Under the pieces are notes generated by a model. That model was given only the letters and a program-made list of their open reading frames with translations. It searched no databases and had not been told where the DNA came from. From Eshraghiella sp051880035 (GTDB lineage: Bacteria > Bacillota > Clostridia > Lachnospirales > Lachnospiraceae), in assembly GCA_051880035.1 (NCBI GenBank), contig JBJENE010000042.1, forward strand, positions 1 through 42,923: a stretch of DNA of 42,923 nucleotides, written 5' to 3'. Positions within the stretch are counted from its first letter, which is position 1. Each line of letters begins with the position of its first letter. The translations under genes were made by a program, and so were the position numbers. Below, one piece after another: positions 1 to 8,884 of the stretch.

Positions 1-25
1 TCACAAAGTGGTGTTCTCTTCTCAT

Positions 26-688
26 TTAATCCGAATAAAATTTTACGCTAGCAAAACCCACAACCTCAAATATCTCATTTATTCTATGTAATATTCCCTC
101 CGCAAGGCTTAGGTGTCCCGACGCATCAAGATGTTCCCTGTCAATCGGACTGGCTTTGGCATATTCAGAGGCGTCCAAAAAATAAAAGTTATTTTCAGCT
201 GCCAGAGTTTTGTATTTTCCTGCAAGCTTTGCACATACTTTTTCTGAGTTTTCGGAAAATTCCGGATCAAAATCTTCACTGCCCACACCTTCGCCAAGAA
301 GAATCGGCGAAACCACAAGCACTTTTACTTCATTTGAAGACGCTTCCAAAGCCTTATTAATTACCTTTTCCAGACCACCGGTAATTATATCAGGAGTGGC
401 ATTATATTTTGATTTGCAGTCATTTGTTCCTAACATAATTATGAAAAGGTCAACCGGATTATGTTTTCTGATGACGGATTCCACGCTGTCAAGCCCTTTA
501 AGTCCGGCTCTTACATCATCTTCAAATATTGTGGTTCTTCCGCAAAGACCTTCCTCCAGAACGATATAATCCTCACCGAGGCTCCGGCTTATTATCCCGG
601 TCCACCTTACATCCTCATCATACCTTCCGCTTCCGTCAGGTATGTAACCATAAGTATTTGAATCACCAAAGCATAAAATTCTCTTCAT
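26..688 (-). CDS. SGNH/GDSL-family hydrolase (esterase)
   Basis: A 220-residue SGNH-fold esterase or lipase-like hydrolase. The block I motif FGDSN near the N-terminus carries the nucleophile Ser (residue 10), GTND in the middle is block III, and the C-terminal DxxHLDxxGH supplies the Asp/His pair. No signal peptide is visible, so it is probably cytoplasmic; the natural substrate (acyl ester, acetylated sugar) cannot be told. The start at 688 is chosen because AGAGGCGA lies about 8 bases upstream of that ATG; an in-frame ATG at 709 has no well-placed ribosome site. The gene is monocistronic, divergent from the flavo-diiron gene, and has its own strong promoter at 743-771. Confidence 0.88.
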   Translation of the reverse strand: MKRILCFGDSNTYGYIPDGSGRYDEDVRWTGIISRSLGEDYIVLEEGLCGRTTIFEDDVRAGLKGLDSVESVIRKHNPVDLFIIMLGTNDCKSKYNATPDIITGGLEKVINKALEASSNEVKVLVVSPILLGEGVGSEDFDPEFSENSEKVCAKLAGKYKTLAAENNFYFLDASEYAKASPIDREHLDASGHLSLAEGILHRINEIFEVVGFASVKFYSD

Positions 689-742
689 TTTGCAGTCGCC
701 TCTTTTCATTTCCTATATATCCGCTAGGATTACTATGGTTAT

Positions 743-771
743 ATATTAACCATTTTTTCCCATATTGTCAA
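743..771 (-). promoter_or_regulatory. sigma-70 promoter of the SGNH hydrolase gene
   Basis: On the minus strand TTGACA (766-771) and TAATAT (743-748) are separated by 17 bases. A palindrome TGGTTA-N5-TAACCA (736-752) covers the -10 box and could be an operator; that role is inference. Confidence 0.7.
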
Positions 772-788
772 TATTATTTCACACCGTC

Positions 789-817
789 TTGATAGAGGCA
801 CTAATCTGTGATATATT
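789..817 (+). promoter_or_regulatory. sigma-70 promoter of the flavo-diiron protein gene
   Basis: TTGATA (789-794) and TATATT (812-817) are 17 bases apart, about 60 bases upstream of the start codon at 877. Confidence 0.6.
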
Positions 818-876
818 TCTTAATGAAAAACATAATAATACGCAGGGCTTTTTATATAACCCAAGAAGGAGGAAAT

Positions 877-2043
877 ATGAACTTATTTGTTACAGATACC
901 ATTAAATACATAGGTGTTGATGATACAACAATCGATTTGTTTGAGAGTCAGTATGTTGTACCTGAAGGAGTCTCTTACAACTCCTATGTGATTATGGACG
1001 AGAAAATCGCCGTAATGGATACAGTTGATAAAAGAGGAACCAAAGAATGGGAGGATAATCTTTTAAAGACTCTTGACGGACGCAAACCGGATTACCTGGT
1101 TATTCATCACCTTGAGCCGGACCATGCCGGAAGCATTGCCAGATTTATGGAGCTTTTCCCTGATGCAACTCTTGTGGGCAATGATAAAATATTTAACATG
1201 TTCCCACAGTTTTTCGGCGAAGTTCCTGCCGGCAGAACACTTACCGTAAAGGAAGGCGACAAACTTTCTCTCGGCAGCCACGAGCTTACATTTGTTATGG
1301 CTCCTATGGTTCACTGGCCGGAGGTTATGGTTTCTTATGATTCCAAAGACAAAGTACTTTTCTCTGCAGACGGATTCGGTAAATTCGGAGCACTTGAGAA
1401 AACAGCCGATGACGACTGGGCATGCGAAGCAAGAAGATATTATTTCAATATCGTAGGAAAATACGGTGCCCCTGTCCAGACTCTTCTTAAAAAAGCAGCC
1501 GCTCTGGATATTCAGTGCATCTGCCCTCTCCACGGACCAATCCTCAAAGAGAATCTCGGATATTACATAGATCTTTACAACACCTGGAGCAGCTACGCCC
1601 CTGAAAGCAAAGGAGTTCTTATTGCCGTTGCATCCATTCACGGCAATACCATGGAAGCAGCCAATAAGCTGGCTGACCTGTTAAGGGCAAAAGGCGTTGA
1701 AAAAGTTGTTGTAAGCGACCTTGCAAGGGAAGATATGGCTGAAGTAATTGAAGATGCATTCAGATATGACAGAATGATACTTGCCGCAGCAAGCTATGAC
1801 GGCGGTGTATTCTCCTGCATGAAGGATTTCCTTTACAGACTTCAGGCTAAAGCTTACCAGAACCGTAAAGTCGGTATCGTTGAAAACGGTTCCTGGGGTC
1901 CTACCGCAGCAAGGGCAATGAAAGAAATCCTTGCCACAATGAAAAATCTTACCGTATCAGAAAATGTTGTAACAATCCGTTCAACAATGAAAGAAACTGA
2001 TATACCGAACCTGGAAGCACTCGCAGCAGAATTTGCAGAATAA
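877..2043 (+). CDS. FprA-type flavo-diiron protein (A-type flavoprotein)
   Basis: 388 residues, the usual length for a flavo-diiron protein, which reduces O2 to water (or NO to N2O) in the cytoplasm of anaerobes using electrons from rubredoxin or F420H2-like donors. The N-terminal metallo-beta-lactamase-like domain (about 1-240) shows the diiron ligands: H78-x-E80-x-D82-H83, H146, D165 and H219 (CPLHGP). The C-terminal flavodoxin domain begins around residue 245 with the FMN-phosphate loop ASIHGNT. No C-terminal rubredoxin domain is fused. The start at 877 is set by a perfect AAGGAGG site 6 bases upstream; an upstream in-frame ATG at 808 lies at the promoter and is rejected. It is a single-gene unit. 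O2 versus NO preference cannot be read from the sequence. Confidence 0.94.
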   Translation: MNLFVTDTIKYIGVDDTTIDLFESQYVVPEGVSYNSYVIMDEKIAVMDTVDKRGTKEWEDNLLKTLDGRKPDYLVIHHLEPDHAGSIARFMELFPDATLVGNDKIFNMFPQFFGEVPAGRTLTVKEGDKLSLGSHELTFVMAPMVHWPEVMVSYDSKDKVLFSADGFGKFGALEKTADDDWACEARRYYFNIVGKYGAPVQTLLKKAAALDIQCICPLHGPILKENLGYYIDLYNTWSSYAPESKGVLIAVASIHGNTMEAANKLADLLRAKGVEKVVVSDLAREDMAEVIEDAFRYDRMILAAASYDGGVFSCMKDFLYRLQAKAYQNRKVGIVENGSWGPTAARAMKEILATMKNLTVSENVVTIRSTMKETDIPNLEALAAEFAE

Positions 2044-2073
2044 AGCAAAGCTGTAGGGCGTTATTACTTAATA

Positions 2074-2127
2074 GGGGCTGTAACGGTTCATAAGAGTGTA
2101 TAACACTCTAAGAACCGCTACAGCCCC
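2074..2127. terminator. large stem-loop between convergent genes
   Basis: A 54-base inverted repeat: outer arms GGGGCTGTA/TACAGCCCC, then CGGTTC/GAACCG, then AGAGTGT/ACACTCT around a tiny loop. It fills the gap between two convergent genes, so bidirectional termination is the simple reading, but neither side has a clear T-tract. Confidence 0.6.
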
Positions 2128-2130
2128 AAA

Positions 2131-3708
2131 CTATATCATCATACCTGTCCATATATTAAACACGGTGCCGATGCTTACAAGTACCGACATCAGGATAAGC
2201 ACTTTTTCAGGATTTTTCTTAATCACCATATGTCTGTTCTTGAATGCCATAAGCACAAGCAAAAGCATAGGTATAAAATATCTTCCCTGTATTCCAAGAA
2301 CAGTATCGCTGCTTACAGGCGTCCAGAATATCCACATTGAAAGAATTACAAGAATTGAAGAAAACACCACCGTTCCCAATGTCGCAATCTTTTGTTTACG
2401 GTTAAAACAGTATTCCTCTCCCCTTACATTAAGACCTGCTCCACACAACAACAGTGTGTATATAACCACCCACACCTCAGAAGTATATATCTGAAGCCAG
2501 CCGTATCCGCTTCCTATAAGCTCCACATACCATTTTCCCCCATAAGCAAATAACGAATTAACAAAGACTTTAAAGCTTCTTAACGGATGGGAAATTATGT
2601 ATTTTATGTTATAGCTCTCTCCTTCGGTCCAGATAAGCTCATGTTCACTTCCGCCCACAGAACCCGCAATATCCTTAAAAAGCGAGGCATTTCCAAGCAG
2701 ATATACAACACCGCATAAAACTACGGAAGCAGCCACTACAAAAGGATATTTTATTCTGTCTCCGAAATTCTCCTTGGGAATAAGGAACAATAACAGAAGG
2801 AACGGAAGGTATGCGCCGCCTTTTCCAACTGCCATGCCAAGTCCCATAATTATCATAATTAGGGCAGATGAAATTCTGATTCGCTCATGATTATGAATAT
2901 AATAGATTGCGTATGCTATAAAGACAAATGTATAAGCCATAAGCAAACCGTCCTGGGATATGGAGGATGCCCTTGCCATAACTGAAGGCATAAGCATAAC
3001 AAGTGCCAGAACAGGTTTAAAAACGGGGATTTTTCTCAGGGCGGCATATGTTATTAAAATATATGTCACAAGCATGAAAAGCCTTGAAAGCATGATTAAA
3101 GGCACCGTTCCCAGATTTAAAAGCCTTCCGATAATAATTCCCAGAACCGCAGGGAAATAATATATTACAGCGGTTGTATCATATGTAACATCATCAACAT
3201 TTTTTACCGTCATATCGGTATTGGGGGCTTTGGAAAAAAGATTGGTGGCTGTGTACCAGTAATTTTTGGCACTTATATTCTTGTCAAGTTCCGTATCGGC
3301 GTCACATTCACGAAGAAGGTGGTCATGTTCGTTTTCAGGCATTTCATATCCGAAAAAAACATTGGAAATGTCATAACATTTATAGAAATGATTATCCTCG
3401 TCTGCCGATGCAAAAGGAGTTACGGCAAGCATAAACAAAAGACCCGTCACAACAGAACAGATGACATACATTTTTTCTATGGCAAGTTTTTTGACCATGC
3501 CGAAAAAGACAAGCGTGGCTCCTGTTACAACAATCACGAAAATCACATTAAAATATGCATAGAACGCCCCTGCTCTTCCACCGAGAACTGCGCCAACCTT
3601 TGAAAAATGGTACCATTTCACGCAGTATCCCGCAAGAAGAAGGACTACAAGCATAATAAGATATGCAATAATATGATTTTGTTTAACAAAACTTTTTATT
3701 TTATCCAT
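2131..3708 (-). CDS. DUF2142-family polytopic membrane protein
   Basis: 525 residues with about 11-13 hydrophobic segments. The family marks are the acidic DEDNHFYK stretch after the second or third membrane segment and the C-terminal QGRYFIP motif just before the last two helices, both typical of DUF2142. Members sit in surface-polysaccharide clusters and resemble GT-C glycosyltransferases and O-unit processing enzymes in topology; a biochemical role is not established. It is the last gene of the leftward polysaccharide cluster, starting 5 bases after the GT2 stop codon, with the stem-loop at 2074-2127 immediately downstream. The site GAGGGAA overlaps the preceding stop, suggesting translational coupling. 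Confidence 0.85.
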   Translation of the reverse strand: MDKIKSFVKQNHIIAYLIMLVVLLLAGYCVKWYHFSKVGAVLGGRAGAFYAYFNVIFVIVVTGATLVFFGMVKKLAIEKMYVICSVVTGLLFMLAVTPFASADEDNHFYKCYDISNVFFGYEMPENEHDHLLRECDADTELDKNISAKNYWYTATNLFSKAPNTDMTVKNVDDVTYDTTAVIYYFPAVLGIIIGRLLNLGTVPLIMLSRLFMLVTYILITYAALRKIPVFKPVLALVMLMPSVMARASSISQDGLLMAYTFVFIAYAIYYIHNHERIRISSALIMIIMGLGMAVGKGGAYLPFLLLLFLIPKENFGDRIKYPFVVAASVVLCGVVYLLGNASLFKDIAGSVGGSEHELIWTEGESYNIKYIISHPLRSFKVFVNSLFAYGGKWYVELIGSGYGWLQIYTSEVWVVIYTLLLCGAGLNVRGEEYCFNRKQKIATLGTVVFSSILVILSMWIFWTPVSSDTVLGIQGRYFIPMLLLVLMAFKNRHMVIKKNPEKVLILMSVLVSIGTVFNIWTGMMI

Positions 3709-3713
3709 TAATA

Positions 3714-6149
3714 CTATTCCCTCAGTGAAAAATCAGATTTGCTCAAGGTGAGATTCACATTATAGTAAGGATCTCCTTCCCTGATAATTTTCTCCCACTT
3801 TCTGTTAAGGTATGTTGCTTCTTTTTCAAAACGCTCTATTTTCTCACGGGTATCTTCATATCCGCGGCTCTTGGATTCATAATGATGTAAGAGTGCGTAA
3901 GGATTGTATACCACAAGATAGTTTTTGTCTCTTACCTTCATACAATAGTCCACATCATTAAAGGCTACCTGCAAATCTTCTTCTAGTCCGCCCACTTCTT
4001 CGTAGACTGATTTTCTGGTAAGTAAGCATGCGGCTGTTACGGCACTGAGATTCTGCGGAATATTGGCCCTTGACTGGTATCCGCCGTCATCCTTCGCATT
4101 ATTAACAAATGCATGGCCTGCCAGACTTCCAAGTCCCATTATTACACCTGCATGCTGGACGGTATCGTCCTCATACAGAAGCTTGGCGCCCACAATTCCC
4201 ACATCTTCCCTGATTCCGTATGACATAAGTTCTCTTAAACAGTCTGTACCTATCATCTCGGTATCATTGTTAAGAAGAAGGAGATATTCACCTGTTGCAT
4301 ACTTTACACCAAAGTTATTGATTTTGGAGTAGTTAAATCCGCCTTCATAATATACGATTTTTATGCAGTCAAATTCTTTTTCTATTTCATTATAATATTT
4401 GAATGTATCATCTTCGACACTGTTGTTCTCTATAACTATAATTTCGTAATTATTATAGTCCTGTCTGTTTACAATTGAACGGATACATTTATCCAGATCT
4501 TCATGATGGTCCTTATTCGGAATCAGTATGGAAATCTTAGGCTCCGAATCAAGTCTGTATTTAACCCTGTACAGACCTACCGCATCATTAACTTCGGATA
4601 TGTCCGCCTTAAGTCCGACTCTGTCCAGATGGGCTTTAATTGCATTCTGTCCTGCGATAAAAGCGTATCTCTTGCTTTCAGGATTTCCTGCCGTGGAATT
4701 TCCGTGAATTCTCCAGGAATAAAGAATCTTCGGTATATGAACTATCCCGGCTGCCTGTTCACAACAGCGCAGAATCATATCATAGTCCTGGGCTCCGTCA
4801 AATTCGCTGTTAAATTTACCGACTTTCTCATAAAGCCTTCTTGAGAAAACAAAAAGATGACAGATATAGTTAATGCATCTTAAGTAATCCGGACTGTAAT
4901 CAGGCTTAAAATTCGGGAGAACCCTTTTGTTACGGTAGGTATCAAGCTTATCCTCATCAGAATAGATTACATCTGTATCCGGATTTTTATTAATTACCGA
5001 AGCGCATTCAAATAAAGCATCGGGTCTTATAATGTCATCATGGTCTCCCAGCACAATATAATCTCCCACTGCCATATCAAGAGCCTCATTGGTATTGCCG
5101 GAGATTCCAAAGTTTTGGTCCAGTGCCTTATATTTTACCCTGGTATCTCCTTTGCAAATTTCTTTAACTGTTTTCTCAACGGTATTGCCACCGTCAGCTA
5201 TGCATAACTCCCAATTGGAATACGTCTGTGACAGAACCGACTTAAGCATATCCGCAAAAAATCTGTTATCAGGCTTATATACGGGAACGACTATTGAGAA
5301 AAGCGGCTCATAAGGAAACTTCGTATTGCGCTGTGAAGCCAGTTCATCGTCGGAAGCCTGGTGCTCCTTTATCCATTTATTGTAGTCAAAGGAGCCTGAA
5401 CCGAACAATTTATTTACGGCTTTCTGCATCATTATACGGAATCCGTACTGTTTATTATATCCCCACGCCTTTTTCAGATTCGGGAACAGGGACAATGATT
5501 TTTGGCCTGTCTCATATTTCAGGTTCACATGGTGAACGGTACTCTTATGAGGGGTGGAAAATACTATTTTAACTCTGTTGGTCTTAGGATTATCGAGTTT
5601 TAATTCAAAGCCTGCGGGAAGCACATACTCTCCCTCCAGATAATAATCGGTGATATCTTTGCGGTAAGCCCTTATGCATTCGCATTCGATAAGCTTTTTG
5701 CCATCGTATACCCGGATATCAATATCTTCGTCATCTGCTGCCCAGCCGGATATTATTACTTTGTTATCTTTTCTCTCGACTTTGTCCACAACGCTTCGTA
5801 CTTCATTAACAAACGCCCTGAAGCGCTTGCCCGAAATGCTTATTCCGGCTTCTGGAGCCTTTAATTCATCCCGGAATTTCACGGTAAGATTAAGCTTTTT
5901 AAAATCATCCGTTACATTAATTAAGAACTGGTATTCACAGGAAAAAAAGATATTTTTGTCCCTGTAACAGAATCTGGACCTTACGGTATCTCTTCGTTCT
6001 ATCGTTACGGGAACTTCTTTTCCGTCCATTACGGCGGTTACCACGGCATCCCGCATATTATCGTCATTGCTTCCGCTGTGAATAATCAATGTATTTTTGT
6101 TATCAAGTTTTGCTCTGTAATCTGCAAGAAATATAAGTTTTTTATCCAT
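3714..6149 (-). CDS. two-domain family 2 glycosyltransferase
   Basis: 811 residues. Residues 1-260 form an N-terminal region of beta-rich character with no recognised catalytic motif. The first GT2 domain starts near 284 (FSIVVPVYKP) and has DHDD at 369-372 as the metal-binding DxD equivalent. The second GT2 domain starts near 538 (ISILIPNKD) and has NNDTE at 627-631. Such tandem GT-A enzymes typically build repeating rhamnose-containing glycans in the cytoplasm from nucleotide sugars; the exact sugar is unknown, but RmlC in the same cluster makes dTDP-rhamnose a good guess for one donor. The gene lies between a small membrane protein (12-base gap) and the DUF2142 gene. Its ribosome site is weak. 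Confidence 0.9.
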   Translation of the reverse strand: MDKKLIFLADYRAKLDNKNTLIIHSGSNDDNMRDAVVTAVMDGKEVPVTIERRDTVRSRFCYRDKNIFFSCEYQFLINVTDDFKKLNLTVKFRDELKAPEAGISISGKRFRAFVNEVRSVVDKVERKDNKVIISGWAADDEDIDIRVYDGKKLIECECIRAYRKDITDYYLEGEYVLPAGFELKLDNPKTNRVKIVFSTPHKSTVHHVNLKYETGQKSLSLFPNLKKAWGYNKQYGFRIMMQKAVNKLFGSGSFDYNKWIKEHQASDDELASQRNTKFPYEPLFSIVVPVYKPDNRFFADMLKSVLSQTYSNWELCIADGGNTVEKTVKEICKGDTRVKYKALDQNFGISGNTNEALDMAVGDYIVLGDHDDIIRPDALFECASVINKNPDTDVIYSDEDKLDTYRNKRVLPNFKPDYSPDYLRCINYICHLFVFSRRLYEKVGKFNSEFDGAQDYDMILRCCEQAAGIVHIPKILYSWRIHGNSTAGNPESKRYAFIAGQNAIKAHLDRVGLKADISEVNDAVGLYRVKYRLDSEPKISILIPNKDHHEDLDKCIRSIVNRQDYNNYEIIVIENNSVEDDTFKYYNEIEKEFDCIKIVYYEGGFNYSKINNFGVKYATGEYLLLLNNDTEMIGTDCLRELMSYGIREDVGIVGAKLLYEDDTVQHAGVIMGLGSLAGHAFVNNAKDDGGYQSRANIPQNLSAVTAACLLTRKSVYEEVGGLEEDLQVAFNDVDYCMKVRDKNYLVVYNPYALLHHYESKSRGYEDTREKIERFEKEATYLNRKWEKIIREGDPYYNVNLTLSKSDFSLRE

Positions 6150-6161
6150 ATAACAAGAACC

Positions 6162-6698
6162 CTACTTTCTGAAAATCCACATTAAGACTCTGGCAAGACC
6201 TACAAGGTATAAGGCGCCCAGACAGAACACCACCATTGTCTCAATATCCCACTCAATATAGCTGTATCTTACCTGTGTCTCTTCGGTAAGTGAAACCGCA
6301 TTTTCAACTGACCTTTCGCAGGATACCGCAACGCGGTATGTTTTCCCATTGCTGTCATCTATTCTGTCAAATTTAAGTAATGTATATTTATCTTTTTTGA
6401 GGGAAGATATTTTCCTGGTCTCAGGCTTTGTCACATCATTGCCTGCCTCGTCCTGTATGACATAAGTAATAACTCCCGACTTATCACTTTCGGAGTCAAA
6501 AAAAAGTTTTATTCCCGCCAGCATGTCTTTATCACATTGAAAAGTATATACTATATCGTGGTCACTGTAGGCGCATACTTCTCCCTTAACCGTATCTATC
6601 ACGGCATCCTTGCGGACAAAGGAATAAAATCCCCCGATAACCAGTATGACTGCAACAACCAATATCCATTTAATAATATTTTTAATCTTCTTTTTCAT
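6162..6698 (-). CDS. small bitopic membrane protein of the polysaccharide cluster
   Basis: 178 residues of unknown family. A short lysine-rich N-terminus precedes a membrane segment (about 10-28); residues 35-145 form a beta-strand-rich domain predicted outside the cell; a second membrane segment (about 153-174) ends in a basic tail. The topology puts a single folded domain outside, anchored at both ends. It is placed between the export ATPase and the large glycosyltransferase, with 15- and 12-base gaps, so it is translated from the same message and probably helps assembly or export of the glycan. Good ribosome site AGAGG 7 bases upstream. Confidence 0.75.
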   Translation of the reverse strand: MKKKIKNIIKWILVVAVILVIGGFYSFVRKDAVIDTVKGEVCAYSDHDIVYTFQCDKDMLAGIKLFFDSESDKSGVITYVIQDEAGNDVTKPETRKISSLKKDKYTLLKFDRIDDSNGKTYRVAVSCERSVENAVSLTEETQVRYSYIEWDIETMVVFCLGALYLVGLARVLMWIFRK

Positions 6699-6713
6699 AA
6701 AAAGCCTCTGTTT

Positions 6714-7466
6714 TCAGGATTGTCTGTATATCTCACATACTTTCTTTGAATCGCCTTTCATATGCACATGACCAGATTTCAGCCATACGACTTTATTGCA
6801 GATATCTTCCACCTGCTCAATACTGTGCGATACGAAAAGAACCGTGGTACCTTCAGCCATCATCTTTCGTATTCTGTCGATACATTTCTGCTGGAATCTG
6901 AAATCTCCCACAGCCAGGACCTCATCTACAATGAGAATATCTGCTTTACCCGATGTGGCAATGGAAAATGCCAGCCTTGAAAGCATTCCCGAAGAATAAT
7001 TTTTCATAGGTACATCCATAAACTCTCCCAGTTCGGAAAAGTCAATTATATCATCAAGTACGGCATCCATCATTTTACGGGAGCGTCCCAAAAGTGCTCC
7101 GTTCAGATAGATGTTTTCCTTACCTGTCAAATCAAAGTCAAAGCCTGCACCTAACTCTATTAACGGAGCTACTGTGCCGTTAACCGTAACCTTTCCTTTG
7201 GTAGGCTTAAGAACTCTTGCAATTATTTTAAGCATTGTACTTTTTCCGCTTCCGTTAAGTCCTATAAGACCTACGGAATCCCCCCGGTTTACGGTAAAGC
7301 TTACATCATTAAGTGCCCAGAACTCATCATACTGGAGTTTGCCCTTTAATGCTTTAATAATATATTCTTTAAGACTGTCAACTTTTTCTTTGGCAAGATT
7401 AAACCGCATGGAAACATTGTCCACCGTTATAATAGGTTCTCCTGCAAGAACATTATTTTCTTCCAT
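6714..7466 (-). CDS. polysaccharide/teichoic acid ABC exporter ATPase (Wzt/TagH-like)
   Basis: 250 residues. Walker A GLNGSGKST (69-77), signature motif YSSGMLSRL, Walker B ILIVDE and the switch HS near the end are all present. The N-terminal strand order and spacing fit the ABC subfamily that exports lipid-linked polysaccharide or wall teichoic acid. The protein stops right after the nucleotide-binding domain, so the C-terminal carbohydrate-recognition domain of longer Wzt proteins is missing, as in export systems that do not read a terminal cap. It follows the permease with an 8-base gap, and its ribosome site overlaps the permease stop codon, so the two are coupled. Confidence 0.93.
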   Translation of the reverse strand: MEENNVLAGEPIITVDNVSMRFNLAKEKVDSLKEYIIKALKGKLQYDEFWALNDVSFTVNRGDSVGLIGLNGSGKSTMLKIIARVLKPTKGKVTVNGTVAPLIELGAGFDFDLTGKENIYLNGALLGRSRKMMDAVLDDIIDFSELGEFMDVPMKNYSSGMLSRLAFSIATSGKADILIVDEVLAVGDFRFQQKCIDRIRKMMAEGTTVLFVSHSIEQVEDICNKVVWLKSGHVHMKGDSKKVCEIYRQS

Positions 7467-7474
7467 ATAAACTC

Positions 7475-8254
7475 CTAAATGTAAAGGATAAAATCATCCT
7501 GTTTTTTGTAAAATGCATAACTTCCGAGAATCAGGAAAAATACGCTCGGTATTACCGTCATGCATATCGTAAATACATCCGGCATATTTCCGTATATCAT
7601 AAAATCACGGAACATTGTCAATATGCTGGTAATAGGATTAATCATGACAATATTTCTGACCCATCCCGGAAGACTTGCAACAGGATAAATAACGGGAGTA
7701 AGGTACAAAAGTATGGTGGTAAAAACCGAATACAGATGAACTATATCCCTGAACTTAACCGCATACGCCGCCAGAATTAAACCTATGCCCACTGAAAGCA
7801 TCACAAGGAACAGAATCGGCAGAATTGCTAATACCACCGTATAATGTAACGGTGCCCTGGTAACAAACATAACTATTATAAGTGCGGCAAAGCTTGCAAG
7901 AAGGTTAATCGCACTTGAAACGGTTCTTGACAGCACAAACATATACTTAGGTATATATACTTTTTTGAGAAGCGGCGCATTATTAATAATCGATGACATA
8001 CTCATCGATGTAGATTCCGAAAAGAAATTGAAAATAACCTGTCCGCTTAACAGATATATGGGATAATTATCAATATTAAATCTTCCGAACAACTGGGAAA
8101 AAACAATCGAAAGAACCGTCATCATTAAGAGAGGGTTAAGTAATGTCCATAAAACTCCCAGAACGGAACGGCGGTATTTGGTTTTGATATCCCTTGTCAC
8201 CAGCTCACTGAGCAATGGCGTGTACCGTTTAAAATTAGCTGCTAATTCTTTCAT
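7475..8254 (-). CDS. polysaccharide/teichoic acid ABC exporter permease (Wzm/TagG-like)
   Basis: 259 residues with six membrane segments in the ABC-2 arrangement. The N-terminal cytoplasmic helix followed by DIKTKYRRSVLGVLW is the characteristic entry of this family (RDIKxRYRxSxLGxLW). It pairs with the ATPase directly downstream to flip an undecaprenyl-linked glycan across the membrane. It lies 14 bases after rmlC in the same orientation. Confidence 0.93.
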   Translation of the reverse strand: MKELAANFKRYTPLLSELVTRDIKTKYRRSVLGVLWTLLNPLLMMTVLSIVFSQLFGRFNIDNYPIYLLSGQVIFNFFSESTSMSMSSIINNAPLLKKVYIPKYMFVLSRTVSSAINLLASFAALIIVMFVTRAPLHYTVVLAILPILFLVMLSVGIGLILAAYAVKFRDIVHLYSVFTTILLYLTPVIYPVASLPGWVRNIVMINPITSILTMFRDFMIYGNMPDVFTICMTVIPSVFFLILGSYAFYKKQDDFILYI

Positions 8255-8268
8255 ATATATACAACCTT

Positions 8269-8814
8269 TTAATAATCTTTAATTCCCGGCCATTTCTGAT
8301 CCTTATCGGAAAAGGTCAGTTCCACTCCGTCCTGAATCGGCCACTCAATTCCTATATCCGGATCATTCCAGATTAATCCGCCTTCATCATCCGGATGGTA
8401 AAAATCCGTACATTTATATGCAAACTCCGCATAATCGGACAATACAAGAAATCCATGGGCAAAATTTTTCGGAATAAAAAACTGTTTCTTATTCTCTTCG
8501 GATAAGATAACTCCGAACCATTTTCCGAATGTAGCGGAATCTCTTCTTAAATCAACTGCCACATCGAAAACTTCTCCCCTGATTACCCTTACAAGTTTAT
8601 CCTGAGGGAACTGTTTCTGAAAGTGAAGTCCTCTTAAAACACCTCTTTTGGAAGCAGACTGGTTGTCCTGGACAAACTCCTCAGTAATTCCTGCTGCCGC
8701 ATAATCCTTATAATTATATGATTCAAAGAAATATCCTCTGGAGTCTCCGAAAACTTTAGGTTCAATAACCTTAAGACCTTCTATTTCACATGTGGTAACT
8801 TTTATCTCACCCAT
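8269..8814 (-). CDS. rfbC: dTDP-4-dehydrorhamnose 3,5-epimerase
   Basis: 181 residues, the normal length for RmlC/RfbC. It epimerises C3 and C5 of dTDP-4-keto-6-deoxyglucose, the third step to dTDP-L-rhamnose, in the cytoplasm. Visible family motifs are GYFFESY, the catalytic-His block RGLHFQ, VDLRRDSATFG, and the C-terminal YHPDDEGGLIWNDPDIGIEWP region (given here only as the well-known block following YKCTDF). rmlA, rmlB and rmlD are not in the window and must be elsewhere or further away. Good GAGG site upstream. Its place in the export cluster implies that the exported glycan contains rhamnose. Confidence 0.95.
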   Translation of the reverse strand: MGEIKVTTCEIEGLKVIEPKVFGDSRGYFFESYNYKDYAAAGITEEFVQDNQSASKRGVLRGLHFQKQFPQDKLVRVIRGEVFDVAVDLRRDSATFGKWFGVILSEENKKQFFIPKNFAHGFLVLSDYAEFAYKCTDFYHPDDEGGLIWNDPDIGIEWPIQDGVELTFSDKDQKWPGIKDY

Positions 8815-8884
8815 TTTAATACCTCACTTTTCTATTTTATCCAAAATATTACACATTCTATTAATTTTATCAAAAAAAGATGTA

